64,000 nucleotides of DNA. It comes from Bacteroidales bacterium (GTDB lineage: Bacteria; Bacteroidota; Bacteroidia; Bacteroidales; P3). The position numbers were made by a program, and so were the translations under genes. Below the pieces are notes generated by a model that was not told the origin of the DNA, ran no database searches, and saw nothing but the letters and a program-made list of their open reading frames with translations. Shown here piece by piece: positions 1 to 7,969 of this stretch. Where the stretch lies: the NCBI GenBank assembly GCA_017559135.1, contig JAFYSZ010000023.1:1-64000 (forward strand), given 5' to 3'. Position 1 is the stretch's first letter, and every line of letters starts with the position of its first letter.

Positions 1-14
1 AAAGCGTTTTTGCT

Positions 15-170
15 TATATTTGGTTGTATGAAACCTCGAAAATTTCATAAAACTTGCCAAGAAGAAAGCAGAAAACGCTCACGAGTGATATCGTGGGCTT
101 TTCTTATTTGGCAAGTAGGTAGTTTCGAGGACCTCATACAACGATAAGATAAAAAGTCCCACGTTTTTTT
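15..170 (+). ncRNA. candidate rod-shaped structured RNA with its own promoter
   Basis: A Bacteroidota-type -7 box TATATTTG lies at 15-22, so transcription would begin near 26. The following sequence folds on itself as nested helices: 23-30 with 135-142, 34-41 with 123-130, 52-60 with 108-116, and 71-84 with 91-103 (one bulged C) closed by the six-base loop at 85-90. Internal loops separate the helices (42-51 opposite 117-122; 61-70 opposite 104-107). A run of seven T at 164-170 could end the transcript. No reading frame fits. A long rod with a central bubble is the general shape of 6S RNA, but I do not recognise a family signature. The -33 box would lie outside the window. A mobile palindromic element is the alternative. 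Confidence 0.5.
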
Positions 171-267
171 ATGCCTTGAAGTCAAAGAAAAGAAAAAACA
201 TACCGCCATTTGGGACTTGGGCAAAGCAATATAGATTTAAATTTTAATAAAAAAATATTAGGTAAAA

Positions 268-1209
268 ATGAATAGAAATATTATACTAATGCTATTTGCA
301 TTTGTCTTTTCTGTTAATACTACTTTTGCTGAGAATAAAAGTAGTATTGAAGGAAACCAAAATATAGAAATGCAACAAAGAGAAACAGAGTCCATAAAAG
401 TTGAAATGTTAGATGATGATGATGAACACATTAAAGAGTCTTTAATAAACAATTTTGCGACTACATATCAAAAATGCTTTACTCAATCTGATTTTAATAT
501 GGTAATAGCTTTTTTAAGGACAAAATCGGTAGAAGAAATTAGAATGATAACATCTTCTTTTTCGGGTATTGACCCTAATGTTACTCAAATAGTTTCTATT
601 TTCTTAGGAGCGTATGGAGTAGATAGGTTTATGTTGGGTCAAAATACTTATGGGGCTATTAAATTAATAACATTTGGTGGATGTGGTATATGGGCTATTA
701 TAGATTGGTTTCAAATAAAAAGGTTAACAAAGGAAACTAATATGAAAAACTTTGCAGAAATAACAAATATGAACCAATTTGCCTTAACACAGCAAGGATA
801 TTATCCTCCTGTTCCGCAACAAGAAGTTAAAAAAACAACAAATAGAAAACAACTTGCAAAGGAAGAACCAAGAAAAGAAGTTGAGGGATATGGCAATACT
901 GCTTTGGAAAATACAATTGTTCGTTGGGATGTGCAATCTCGTCCTGCGGGAGCAGATGTTTTTTGGCGTGTTGTGTCAAAAACTCCTGAGGTTAAAAGTA
1001 CAAATAACAAGTATTTACAAACAACTCCTTATGAAGCAACAAAATCTTTGGACATTCGTGGACTTAGTTACGAAAACTCGGGAGATGTTCGTATAATATT
1101 GCGTTGCGAAAAAGAAGGATACTATCCGCAAGAAAAGGAATTTAATGTAAGAATGATTATCGACCAAGAAGAAATCTCTGCATTCTTCCGCTTGGTTAAA
1201 GAAGAATAA
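268..1209 (+). CDS. secreted TM2-domain protein with C-terminal PEGA-like domain
   Basis: A signal peptide (residues 1-21, cut near TTFA) is followed by an acidic low-complexity stretch, then a TM2 domain at about 105-150. The TM2 hallmarks are present: a GxxGxDRFxLG-type turn at about 114-124, then GGCGIW and an Asp before the second helix end. From about residue 194 comes a domain shared with the next gene, with the PEGA-like pattern SRPAGADV...TPYEA...GY (surface-exposed beta domain). TM2 proteins are membrane proteins of unclear function. The combination of a signal peptide, TM2 and a soluble C-terminal domain suggests an envelope protein. The next gene starts 31 bp downstream, so the two are probably co-transcribed. 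Function unknown. Confidence 0.85.
   Translation: MNRNIILMLFAFVFSVNTTFAENKSSIEGNQNIEMQQRETESIKVEMLDDDDEHIKESLINNFATTYQKCFTQSDFNMVIAFLRTKSVEEIRMITSSFSGIDPNVTQIVSIFLGAYGVDRFMLGQNTYGAIKLITFGGCGIWAIIDWFQIKRLTKETNMKNFAEITNMNQFALTQQGYYPPVPQQEVKKTTNRKQLAKEEPRKEVEGYGNTALENTIVRWDVQSRPAGADVFWRVVSKTPEVKSTNNKYLQTTPYEATKSLDIRGLSYENSGDVRIILRCEKEGYYPQEKEFNVRMIIDQEEISAFFRLVKEE
846..1209 (+). repeat. direct repeat copy 1 (3' third of TM2 gene)
   Basis: This stretch recurs at 1794-2154. The first 108 bases (846-953) are identical in both copies. After that mostly synonymous differences accumulate toward the 3' end. The repeat covers the PEGA-like domain and has a sharp left edge at AAAACAACTTGC. Confidence 0.95.
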
Positions 1210-1239
1210 TATTTAATAAAATAATAAAATTGAATAAAT

Positions 1240-2154
1240 ATGAAATCAAAAAAAATATTATTGCTATTAGTTGTTTTATTCTCAATACCAATGTTATTTA
1301 CAAGTTGTAGCGCATACAAAGATATGGCATCAGCAAATCTTCAAACGCAATTAAACCAAAGATTTAAAATTGCCCGTATGCCACAATGTTATTTTAATAA
1401 TTTAAAACAAGGATTAAATGTTGAAATAAAACAAAATTATCAACAATTTGTCGTAGATAAGAATGTTTACTCAATGTCAAATTCAGCTATCTTTAATATG
1501 CCAACGGTAAACTATGTTAGAGCAATGGGATTTAAAGATTTAGGTGAAAATGATTACACTTTAACTATTACTTTAAGTAGAATAGATGTAAATACTTGGA
1601 ATGGGAAAATTGATATTATGCTTGGCGTTGAAATGACTAACAGTTCTAATGAAACAATATTTGAACAAAATGTTATGTCTTCTGGAACAAATGCAATGAA
1701 TGTTCCAAATGGTTTAAATGAGCAATACACATTAGCATTAGAACAAATAAACTGGAACAAGATTTCTTCATTCTTTAAAAAAGATAGTGCACCAAAACAA
1801 CTTGCAAAGGAAGAACCAAGAAAAGAAGTTGAGGGATATGGCAATACTGCTTTGGAAAATACAATTGTTCGTTGGGATGTGCAATCTCGTCCTGCGGGAG
1901 CGGATGTTTTTTGGCGTGTTGTGTCAAAAACTCCAAGCGTTAAAAGTACAAACAATAAGTATTTGCAAACTACTCCTTACGAAGCGACAAAATCTTTGGA
2001 CATTCGTGGACTTAGTTACGAGAACTCCGGAGATGTACGTATAATCTTGCGTTGTGAAAAAGAAGGATACCATTCACAAGAAAAGGAATTTAATGTTAGA
2101 ATGATTATAGACCAAGAAGAAATCTCTGCATTCTTCCGATTAGTAAAAGAATAA
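1240..2154 (+). CDS. lipoprotein with C-terminal PEGA-like domain shared with upstream gene
   Basis: A lipobox (LFTSC, Cys23) marks an outer-membrane lipoprotein. Residues 24-180 form a domain I do not recognise, rich in beta-type sequence. Residues from about 186 to the end repeat the C-terminal domain of the preceding gene almost exactly, including the SRPAGADVFWRVVSK segment. Two different N-terminal modules therefore carry the same C-terminal domain side by side, which points to duplication and exchange of the 3' part. A strong terminator follows, closing this two-gene unit. The shared domain may bind a common partner or surface, but that is only inference. Confidence 0.85.
   Translation: MKSKKILLLLVVLFSIPMLFTSCSAYKDMASANLQTQLNQRFKIARMPQCYFNNLKQGLNVEIKQNYQQFVVDKNVYSMSNSAIFNMPTVNYVRAMGFKDLGENDYTLTITLSRIDVNTWNGKIDIMLGVEMTNSSNETIFEQNVMSSGTNAMNVPNGLNEQYTLALEQINWNKISSFFKKDSAPKQLAKEEPRKEVEGYGNTALENTIVRWDVQSRPAGADVFWRVVSKTPSVKSTNNKYLQTTPYEATKSLDIRGLSYENSGDVRIILRCEKEGYHSQEKEFNVRMIIDQEEISAFFRLVKE
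1794..2154 (+). repeat. direct repeat copy 2 (3' third of lipoprotein gene)
   Basis: Second copy of the repeat at 846-1209. It is identical over its first 108 bases and diverged mainly at third codon positions afterwards, which suggests partial gene conversion. Confidence 0.95.
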
Positions 2155-2173
2155 TAAAAACTTTAACCACAAA

Positions 2174-2226
2174 AAAACGCTCGTGAGTCTTAGTTTTATT
2201 TTGACAAACGAGCGTTTTATTTTATT
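2174..2226 (+). terminator. intrinsic terminator after the PEGA-like gene pair
   Basis: Perfect 11-bp stem, 2174-2184 paired with 2208-2218 (AAAACGCTCGT arms), followed by a T-rich run. The 23-base loop is long. Confidence 0.8.
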
Positions 2227-2266
2227 TTTTCTTTGCTTTATTTATTTTTTTCTTAGAGTTATTTCT

Positions 2267-2274
2267 TATCTTTG
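2267..2274 (+). promoter_or_regulatory. -7 promoter box of purH
   Basis: TATCTTTG matches the Bacteroidota -7 consensus TAnnTTTG and sits 37 bp before the purH ATG. No convincing TTTG -33 box is seen at the usual distance. Confidence 0.7.
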
Positions 2275-2310
2275 CAGATTAAATAATTTGCAACAAAAAA
2301 TCAATTAGTG

Positions 2311-3828
2311 ATGAAACAGATAAAGGGAGCTTTAATTTCGGTCTTTTATAAAGATGGCTTAGATGAAATAGTAAAAAAGTTAGATTCGCTTGGCGTAGAA
2401 ATATATTCAACAGGTGGAACTTACGATTATATTGTTAATTTGGGTATAAAAGCAAAAACTGTTGAGGGTTTGACTTCTTATCCTTCAATTCTTGGAGGAA
2501 GAGTGAAGACTTTGCACCCAAAAGTCTTTGGAGGAATCCTTTCAAGACGCGATAACGAAACAGATATTCAACAAGTAAAGGAATATGATATTCCAAATAT
2601 AGATTTAGTTATTGTTGATTTGTATCCTTTCAAGAAAACAGTTGCAAGCAACGCACCTGAACAAGACATAATCGAGAAGATAGACATCGGAGGTATTTCT
2701 TTAATTCGTGCAGCGGCTAAAAACTTCAAAGATGTTGTTATTGTGCCTTCGGTAAATCATTATGCAGAACTTTTAGACATACTAAACAAAAACAATGGCT
2801 TTACTACATTGGAAGAAAGAAGACGTTTTGCAACTTACGCCTTTATGGAAAGTTCTGATTACGACACTGCAATTTTCAATTACTTCAATAGAGAAACCTC
2901 TCTTACTGCATTCAAGGAAAGTTACAATGAAGCAAAGGTTCTTCGCTATGGAGAAAATCCTCATCAAAAAGGAATGTTCTTTGGAGATTTAGATTCGTTT
3001 GTAGAACAACTTCACGGAAAAGAAATTTCTTATAATAACATTGGAGATATTGACGCTGCGTGTCGTTTGATTGATGATTTTGAAGATACAACCTTTGCTA
3101 TCATTAAACATAACAATGCTTGCGGTATTGCAACTCGTCCTACATTGAAAGAAGCATACGTTGCGGCTTTGGCTTGCGATAATGTATCGGCTTTTGGTGG
3201 CGTTTTGGTTTGCAATCGCCCTATTGACAAAGAAACTGCCGAAGAAATGAATAGTTTATTTATGGAAATATGTATCGCTCCTGACTATTCTGCTGAGGCA
3301 TTAGAGATTTTGAAATGTAAAAAAAATAGAATACTTCTTAAACGTAAAGCTTGCGAGCAAAATCCTTTACAATTCCGCTCTGCATTGAATGGAGTATTGG
3401 TACAAGAACAAGACAACAAAACCGAAAAAGTAGAAGAATTATCTTCAATCACCTCAACTCCTTTGACAGATAAACAAAAAGAAGATTTAATCTTTGCAAA
3501 CAAGATTGTAAAACATACAAAATCAAACGCAATTGTACTTGCAAAAGATTTACAACTTTGTGCAAGCGGAACAGGTCAAACATCAAGAGTTGATGCTTTG
3601 CGTCAAGCGATTGAAAAAGCAAAGAGTTTCAACTTTGATTTGCAAGGTGCGGTAATGGCTTCTGATGCTTTCTTCCCATTTCCTGACTGTGTAGAAATCG
3701 CAGACAAAGAAGGAATAAAAGCAGTCATTCAACCAGGCGGTAGTGTTAATGATCAAAAAACTATAGACTATTGTCAAGAAAACGCTATTGCAATGGCTGT
3801 AACAGGATTCAGACACTTTAAACACTAA
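2311..3828 (+). CDS. purH: bifunctional AICAR formyltransferase / IMP cyclohydrolase
   Basis: Catalyses the last two steps of IMP synthesis. The N-terminal IMP cyclohydrolase (MGS-like) domain covers about residues 1-190 with STGGT and GGRVKTLHPK. The formyltransferase domain follows with LRYGENPHQ, IKHNNACG (usually KHxNPCG) and the C-terminal GFRHFKH. The length, 505 residues, is normal. I start at ATG 2311; a GTG three bases earlier is in frame but unnecessary. mreB follows 70 bp downstream with only a weak hairpin between, so read-through is possible. The purH-mreB order is common in Bacteroidales. purN, from the same pathway, lies at 20026, separately transcribed. Confidence 0.97.
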   Translation: MKQIKGALISVFYKDGLDEIVKKLDSLGVEIYSTGGTYDYIVNLGIKAKTVEGLTSYPSILGGRVKTLHPKVFGGILSRRDNETDIQQVKEYDIPNIDLVIVDLYPFKKTVASNAPEQDIIEKIDIGGISLIRAAAKNFKDVVIVPSVNHYAELLDILNKNNGFTTLEERRRFATYAFMESSDYDTAIFNYFNRETSLTAFKESYNEAKVLRYGENPHQKGMFFGDLDSFVEQLHGKEISYNNIGDIDAACRLIDDFEDTTFAIIKHNNACGIATRPTLKEAYVAALACDNVSAFGGVLVCNRPIDKETAEEMNSLFMEICIAPDYSAEALEILKCKKNRILLKRKACEQNPLQFRSALNGVLVQEQDNKTEKVEELSSITSTPLTDKQKEDLIFANKIVKHTKSNAIVLAKDLQLCASGTGQTSRVDALRQAIEKAKSFNFDLQGAVMASDAFFPFPDCVEIADKEGIKAVIQPGGSVNDQKTIDYCQENAIAMAVTGFRHFKH

Positions 3829-3898
3829 AAAAATCATTGAGTTTTGTAACTCTAAGAATAAAAAAACGTAAAACAACGCATAACAAGAAATAAAATAG

Positions 3899-4921
3899 AT
3901 GGGATTATTTTCTTTTTTGACCAAAGAGGTCGCAATAGACTTAGGAACTGCCAATTCGATTGTAATTTGCAACGATAAAGTAGTTGTAGATGAGCCATCG
4001 ATTGTTGCGGTTGATCAAACCACCAAAAAAATCATAGCAGTTGGGAAACGTGCTATGCAAATGGACGGTAAGACACACGAAAACATCAAAACCATAAGAC
4101 CATTGAGAGATGGAGTGATTGCAGATTTTGATATGGCTAACGATATGATTAGAGAACTTATCAAAATGATGAATCTAAGAAAAACAATCGTTCCACCATC
4201 ATTGAGAATGGTTATCTGTATTCCTTCTGGTATTACAAACGTAGAAGAAAGAGCCGTTAGAGATGCAGCAGAGCAAGCAGGAGCAAAAGATGTTCGTCTT
4301 ATTCACGAGCCAATGGCTGCCGCAATCGGTATAGGTATTGATGTATTGGAGCCAGAGGGCAATATGATTATTGATATAGGAGGAGGAACAAGTGAAATAG
4401 CAGTTATAGCCTTAGGAGGTATTGTTTGTAATAAATCAATCCGTATAGCAGGAGACGAATTCAATAGAGACATTGTGGAATATATGAGAAAACAACACAA
4501 TATCCATATTGGAGAACGTATGGCTGAAAGAATAAAGAAAGCAGTCGGTGCAGCAATTCCAGATTTGGAAAATCCACCTGACGATTTCGCTGTTCAAGGA
4601 CGTGATGTCTTAACAGGAATCCCAAAAGAATTGTCTGTAAACTACAAAGAGATTGCTCACGCTTTGGATAAGAGTATTGCAAAGGTAGAAAGTGCGGTTT
4701 TAGAAGCCTTAGCAATGACTCCACCAGAATTAGCCTCTGATATATATCACACAGGTATTTATCTTGCAGGAGGAGGTGCTTTGTTGAAAGGCTTAGACGT
4801 AAGATTACAAAACAAAACTAAATTATCAGTTCACGTAGCAGAAGATCCGCTAAGAGCAGTCGCACGAGGAACAGGCATGGCCTTAAAACACTGGGACGAA
4901 TACACATTCTTAATAAAATAA
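3899..4921 (+). CDS. mreB: rod shape-determining actin homologue MreB
   Basis: Cytoplasmic actin-like ATPase that forms membrane-bound filaments and directs lateral wall synthesis. Seen: a short hydrophobic N-terminus (MGLFSFLTKE) for membrane attachment, phosphate-1 motif DLGTANS, HEPMAAAIG, phosphate-2 DIGGGTSE, and the adenosine motif LAGGGALLKG. The length, 340 residues, is normal. In most Bacteroidales mreC, mreD, a PBP2 and rodA follow directly. Here a terminator and an opposing glycosyltransferase follow instead, so mreB is separated from its usual partners, which are not in this window. Confidence 0.97.
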   Translation: MGLFSFLTKEVAIDLGTANSIVICNDKVVVDEPSIVAVDQTTKKIIAVGKRAMQMDGKTHENIKTIRPLRDGVIADFDMANDMIRELIKMMNLRKTIVPPSLRMVICIPSGITNVEERAVRDAAEQAGAKDVRLIHEPMAAAIGIGIDVLEPEGNMIIDIGGGTSEIAVIALGGIVCNKSIRIAGDEFNRDIVEYMRKQHNIHIGERMAERIKKAVGAAIPDLENPPDDFAVQGRDVLTGIPKELSVNYKEIAHALDKSIAKVESAVLEALAMTPPELASDIYHTGIYLAGGGALLKGLDVRLQNKTKLSVHVAEDPLRAVARGTGMALKHWDEYTFLIK

Positions 4922-4926
4922 AAGCA

Positions 4927-4958
4927 AAAAGCGTTGAAAAATTTCAACGCTTTTTTTA
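4927..4958. terminator. bidirectional terminator between mreB and glycosyltransferase
   Basis: Stem 4931-4939 with 4942-4950 (GCGTTGAAA arms) is flanked by A-rich sequence on the left and seven T on the right. It can stop transcription from both converging genes. Confidence 0.9.
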
Positions 4959-4964
4959 TTTCCT

Positions 4965-5999
4965 TTAAGCAAATGATTTTAGTAATCGTTTGATAAAAAA
5001 TGGTATTCTCTCATTTGCAAACGTCCAAACTATCATCGGAATAAACAAAGTTAAAAACCAATCTATTAAAAAGCATGATTTATCAGTCAGTGCATTGAAA
5101 ATAATCTTTGACTTCCAATTTTGAGATACCAACACTTTAACAAAATCATTATTTTCATAGATATGATTTTTCACAATCTCTAATTTTTCTTTTCTTTCTA
5201 AGGATTTACGATAGCGAGCATAGATAGAAAGTACTAAAAGTTTAAGATGAACAACCAACCATTGGTATTGAAAACGAGAAGTAAATGATTTTTTTAAGTT
5301 AGTTTCGATTTCAAGAAAATTTGTCATTTCTTTCTCAAAATCTTTCATAAATTTAGATGGATTAAAGTTGTTTACATAATTATAAGGGAATGCTTTATCA
5401 TTATATATCACACGATTTATAAAAGCGGCATATTGCATTGTAAAGAGTTTGTCTTCACCATAAAATACGTTTTCATTGTATCGAATATTATTTTCTATCA
5501 ATCGCTCTCTTAAAAACAATTTTCCACACGTTGATCCGTTATTTGAGAGTAATTGAAGCATAGTTTCATTGGTTTCTCCTGAGGCATAAATATTGTATTG
5601 TGGCTTTAAAGAATCTATACTAAAACCTTCTTTCTCCACAACAATGTAAAATGTGTCTTCATTTAAGCCTTCCACAGCCATAAACGAAGAAAGGTAATCT
5701 GTATCTACAAAATCATCTTGGTCAATAAAGGTAATCCACTTTCCTTTTGCTCTATCTACCCCATAATTTCTTGCACTTGATTCTCCACCATTAGACTTTG
5801 AATAGATTTTTATATTAGAATATTTAGCGTATTCTTGTTTTATAATTTCAAGACTATTATCCCGACTGCCATCATCAACAATCACTAATTCAAAATCCTT
5901 GAAATCTTGTGCTAACATACTATCAACACAAAGTCTAATAGTCTTTTCTCCATTGTAAACGGGTAATATGACAGAGATAAGCGGGGTTTGATTGTTCAT
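4965..5999 (-). CDS. family 2 glycosyltransferase
   Basis: GT-A type enzyme transferring a sugar from a nucleotide donor to a surface glycan. It opens with ISVILPVYNGEKTI, then VIVDDGSRDNS, SARNYG, and the metal-binding DQDD near residue 95. The last 100 residues are basic and amphipathic (FIKRLLKS at the end), suggesting peripheral membrane contact. The length of 344 residues is usual. It starts 11 bp after the surface-repeat gene and is probably transcribed with it. The donor and acceptor cannot be told from sequence. Confidence 0.92.
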   Translation of the reverse strand: MNNQTPLISVILPVYNGEKTIRLCVDSMLAQDFKDFELVIVDDGSRDNSLEIIKQEYAKYSNIKIYSKSNGGESSARNYGVDRAKGKWITFIDQDDFVDTDYLSSFMAVEGLNEDTFYIVVEKEGFSIDSLKPQYNIYASGETNETMLQLLSNNGSTCGKLFLRERLIENNIRYNENVFYGEDKLFTMQYAAFINRVIYNDKAFPYNYVNNFNPSKFMKDFEKEMTNFLEIETNLKKSFTSRFQYQWLVVHLKLLVLSIYARYRKSLERKEKLEIVKNHIYENNDFVKVLVSQNWKSKIIFNALTDKSCFLIDWFLTLFIPMIVWTFANERIPFFIKRLLKSFA

Positions 6000-6010
6000 T
6001 ATTGCTATTT

Positions 6011-7069
6011 TTAGAAAATATATTGTACTCCTACTTGATAGCCTATGTATATTTGATGTTGTCTTTCATCAGTTACTTTGTTCCAAAGGTTGTTTTCTTG
6101 CAGGAATTTATCGGAATATTTTTTGTTTGCCATAAAATAGTTGAAGTTTGCTCCACCAAAGAGATTAAAGTGTTTCCATAGTTTTATTGAAGGTGCGATA
6201 TAGTAACTGAAATTATTTATATCAGAGGAGAAACTTATGTTTGTCGCTTTTATTTCGTTGTTTAACTCTAACCATTTGCATATAGGAATATGTAAACCAT
6301 AGCCTGCTTCGAGTACAACTTTGTCTTGTGATGTAATTTGAGGATTACAGCCTACGCCGATTATGCCGTATGTGTATTTTCCGCCAGAGCGAAACGACAG
6401 AACTGCATTATTCAATACGTCATAAGTGAGTGCAACACCTTTTTCGCCGTTTTTTATGATGTTTACAATGCCTATCGGAAAATTACTTTCGTCTGCAATA
6501 TTCAAAACAGAAGCAAATTGTACTCCTTCTACTTTATTTGCTACGTTTATCAAGCCTGCAAACTGCATTCCTTTAACATTTGTTGCTACATTAGCCAATC
6601 CAGAAAATTGTAAGCCGAAAGCGTTTTGCGATATATTTGTTAAGCCTGCTATTTGTAATCCTTTATTTTCAAAACCTCTAAATATATTACACAGACCTGC
6701 AATTGCAACACCTTTTGTATTTGAAGTTGTAATATTATATAAGCCTCCTATTTGCATACCATAATGATTTCCAAATGTTGTATTGCCTAATCCTCCGATT
6801 GTTAGTCCAAAACATTTTTCTCCAATGTGATTATGCAAGCCTGCAATTTGTAATCCGATTGCTTTTTCTTTTATAACGTTTACCAAACCTGCGATTGCAA
6901 AACTTTTATTTGCCTTTGAAACATTTACAATATTGATTGAAGGTAATATTTCTGTGATTTTTTTATTTGAATGAGTAGTATCTATTTGTGCTTTTGCTCC
7001 AAAGGTTAAAACAAACACAAGTATTATGCTTATAAATATTCGTTTGCTTGCAATTATTCTTTGTGTCAT
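6011..7069 (-). CDS. outer-surface repeat protein (LA_2272-like repeats)
   Basis: A signal peptide (cut near AKAQ) is followed, from about residue 55 to 195, by seven or more repeats of about 20-23 residues with the pattern GxQIAGLxNI. These resemble the LA_2272 surface repeats found in many Bacteroidota and Leptospira proteins. The C-terminal third is beta-rich and ends in YQVGVQYIF, the aromatic end expected of an outer-membrane barrel strand. Function unknown. A -7 box lies 31 bp upstream. The glycosyltransferase follows immediately. Confidence 0.8.
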   Translation of the reverse strand: MTQRIIASKRIFISIILVFVLTFGAKAQIDTTHSNKKITEILPSINIVNVSKANKSFAIAGLVNVIKEKAIGLQIAGLHNHIGEKCFGLTIGGLGNTTFGNHYGMQIGGLYNITTSNTKGVAIAGLCNIFRGFENKGLQIAGLTNISQNAFGLQFSGLANVATNVKGMQFAGLINVANKVEGVQFASVLNIADESNFPIGIVNIIKNGEKGVALTYDVLNNAVLSFRSGGKYTYGIIGVGCNPQITSQDKVVLEAGYGLHIPICKWLELNNEIKATNISFSSDINNFSYYIAPSIKLWKHFNLFGGANFNYFMANKKYSDKFLQENNLWNKVTDERQHQIYIGYQVGVQYIF

Positions 7070-7099
7070 AATCTATTTTTTTAAAGAAATAACTATCTG

Positions 7100-7107
7100 C
7101 AAAAGTA
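7100..7107 (-). promoter_or_regulatory. -7 promoter box of the surface-repeat gene
   Basis: On the minus strand this reads TACTTTTG, matching TAnnTTTG, followed by C as in most promoters here. Confidence 0.6.
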
Positions 7108-7209
7108 AGAAAAAAATAACTCTTTGAAATAATTTTCTAATTCAAAGAAATAAAAAATTAAAACAGCGTTTTAGAAAAATAAATCAAAGAAATAATTTCT
7201 TAAAACAAA

Positions 7210-7244
7210 AAAAGAGTTTCTGAATACTCAGAAACTCTTTTTTC
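7210..7244. terminator. terminator downstream of tRNA-Leu
   Basis: Near-perfect stem 7210-7224 with 7229-7243 (AAAAAGAGTTTCTGA arms) and a four-base loop. T-runs on both strands allow termination both ways. On the minus strand it directly follows the tRNA. Confidence 0.9.
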
Positions 7245-7253
7245 TTTCGCTGT

Positions 7254-7335
7254 GCGGGCGAAGGGACTCGAACCCCCACGCCTCTCGGCACTAGATCCTA
7301 AGTCTAGCGCGGCTACCAATTACGCCACGCCCGCT
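7254..7335 (-). tRNA. tRNA-Leu (anticodon TAG)
   Basis: Minus-strand cloverleaf: acceptor GCGGGCG (7335-7329) pairs with CGCCCGC (7261-7255), discriminator A at 7254. Anticodon stem CTAGA/TCTAG encloses CTTAGGA, giving TAG. A long variable arm (TGCCGAGAGGCGT) marks a class II tRNA, and the T loop is GTTCGAGTC. CCA is not encoded. Confidence 0.97.
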
Positions 7336-7347
7336 CTTTGCGATTGC

Positions 7348-7379
7348 AAAAGTAGTACTTTTTTTATTTCCCACCAAAT
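7348..7379 (-). promoter_or_regulatory. tRNA-type promoter of tRNA-Leu
   Basis: On the minus strand TTTGGTGG (7379-7372) is followed after exactly 16 bp by TACTTTTG (7355-7348). The other two tRNAs in the window have the same -33 octamer and the same spacing. Confidence 0.8.
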
Positions 7380-7428
7380 TTTCTTTGATTTTTCTACTAC
7401 TTTTGCTCTCACAATTAAAATATTTCTA

Positions 7429-7935
7429 TTATTTAATAAGCTTTTTCTCTAATAAACTTGTGATATCATCGCTCTCTGCTGCATACCACAATATGCCATT
7501 GCTTTCAAAAATGTATGTATAGCCATTTTCTGCTGCTACTTCTGCAACTGCTGCTTTTATTTTCTCAACTATCACATTCATAAGCTCAACTTGTTTTTCT
7601 TGAACTGAAACTTGTGATTGTCTTTCAAAGTTTTGCATACGTGCTGCAACGCTTTGGATTTCTTGTACTTTGTTTTGTTTCAATAGGTCTGTAAGTTGAT
7701 CTTTTTTTGCTTCGTATTCTTCGTTTAATCTTGTGTATTCTTGGGTCATCAATTCCATTTCTGCTTGCAAGTCAGCAATGTATTCTTGTAATTGAGTTTC
7801 TGCTTGTTTTGCTTCTGGCATTTTTTGCATTATTTCATTTGAATTGAAATGCCCTAATTTGATTTTTTGTGCGAAAGTGTCTGTTCCTGATAAGCAAAGA
7901 ACAGCTAACACTAATACTTGAAATGTTCTTTTCAT
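7429..7935 (-). CDS. OmpH/Skp family periplasmic chaperone (second copy)
   Basis: Skp-type chaperones hold unfolded outer-membrane proteins in the periplasm. From MKRTFQ there is a clean signal peptide (cut near TFAQ), then a beta core, long helices from about 40 to 125 typical of Skp tentacles, and the C-terminal strand YTYIFESNGILWYA. The frame is open upstream to 7968, but the start at 7935 gives the normal signal peptide. It lies 34 bp after another ompH in the bamA operon. Confidence 0.92.
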   Translation of the reverse strand: MKRTFQVLVLAVLCLSGTDTFAQKIKLGHFNSNEIMQKMPEAKQAETQLQEYIADLQAEMELMTQEYTRLNEEYEAKKDQLTDLLKQNKVQEIQSVAARMQNFERQSQVSVQEKQVELMNVIVEKIKAAVAEVAAENGYTYIFESNGILWYAAESDDITSLLEKKLIK

Positions 7936-7969
7936 TTGTTTAATAGTTTTTTTATTTTTTAATATCATT

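Noticed and set aside
668..675. Additional TTTGGTGG-type promoter
   Set aside because: Inside a coding region (also near 3194) with no -7 box 16 bp downstream.
1554..1955. 133-codon minus-strand open frame across the lipoprotein gene
   Set aside because: Lies antisense to a clear gene with a lipobox; its partner at 801-1010 is the same shadow of the repeated domain. No promoter or family.
3836..3856. GAGTT-TTGT-AACTC hairpin as purH terminator
   Set aside because: Only five pairs and no T-run, so too weak to call.
3583..3972. 129-codon minus-strand frame between purH and mreB
   Set aside because: Overlaps both real genes, no recognisable protein, Phe/Leu-rich as expected from antisense of coding DNA.
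7252..7452. 66-codon plus-strand frame over tRNA-Leu
   Set aside because: It is the complement of the tRNA and flanking A/T-rich DNA, not a protein.
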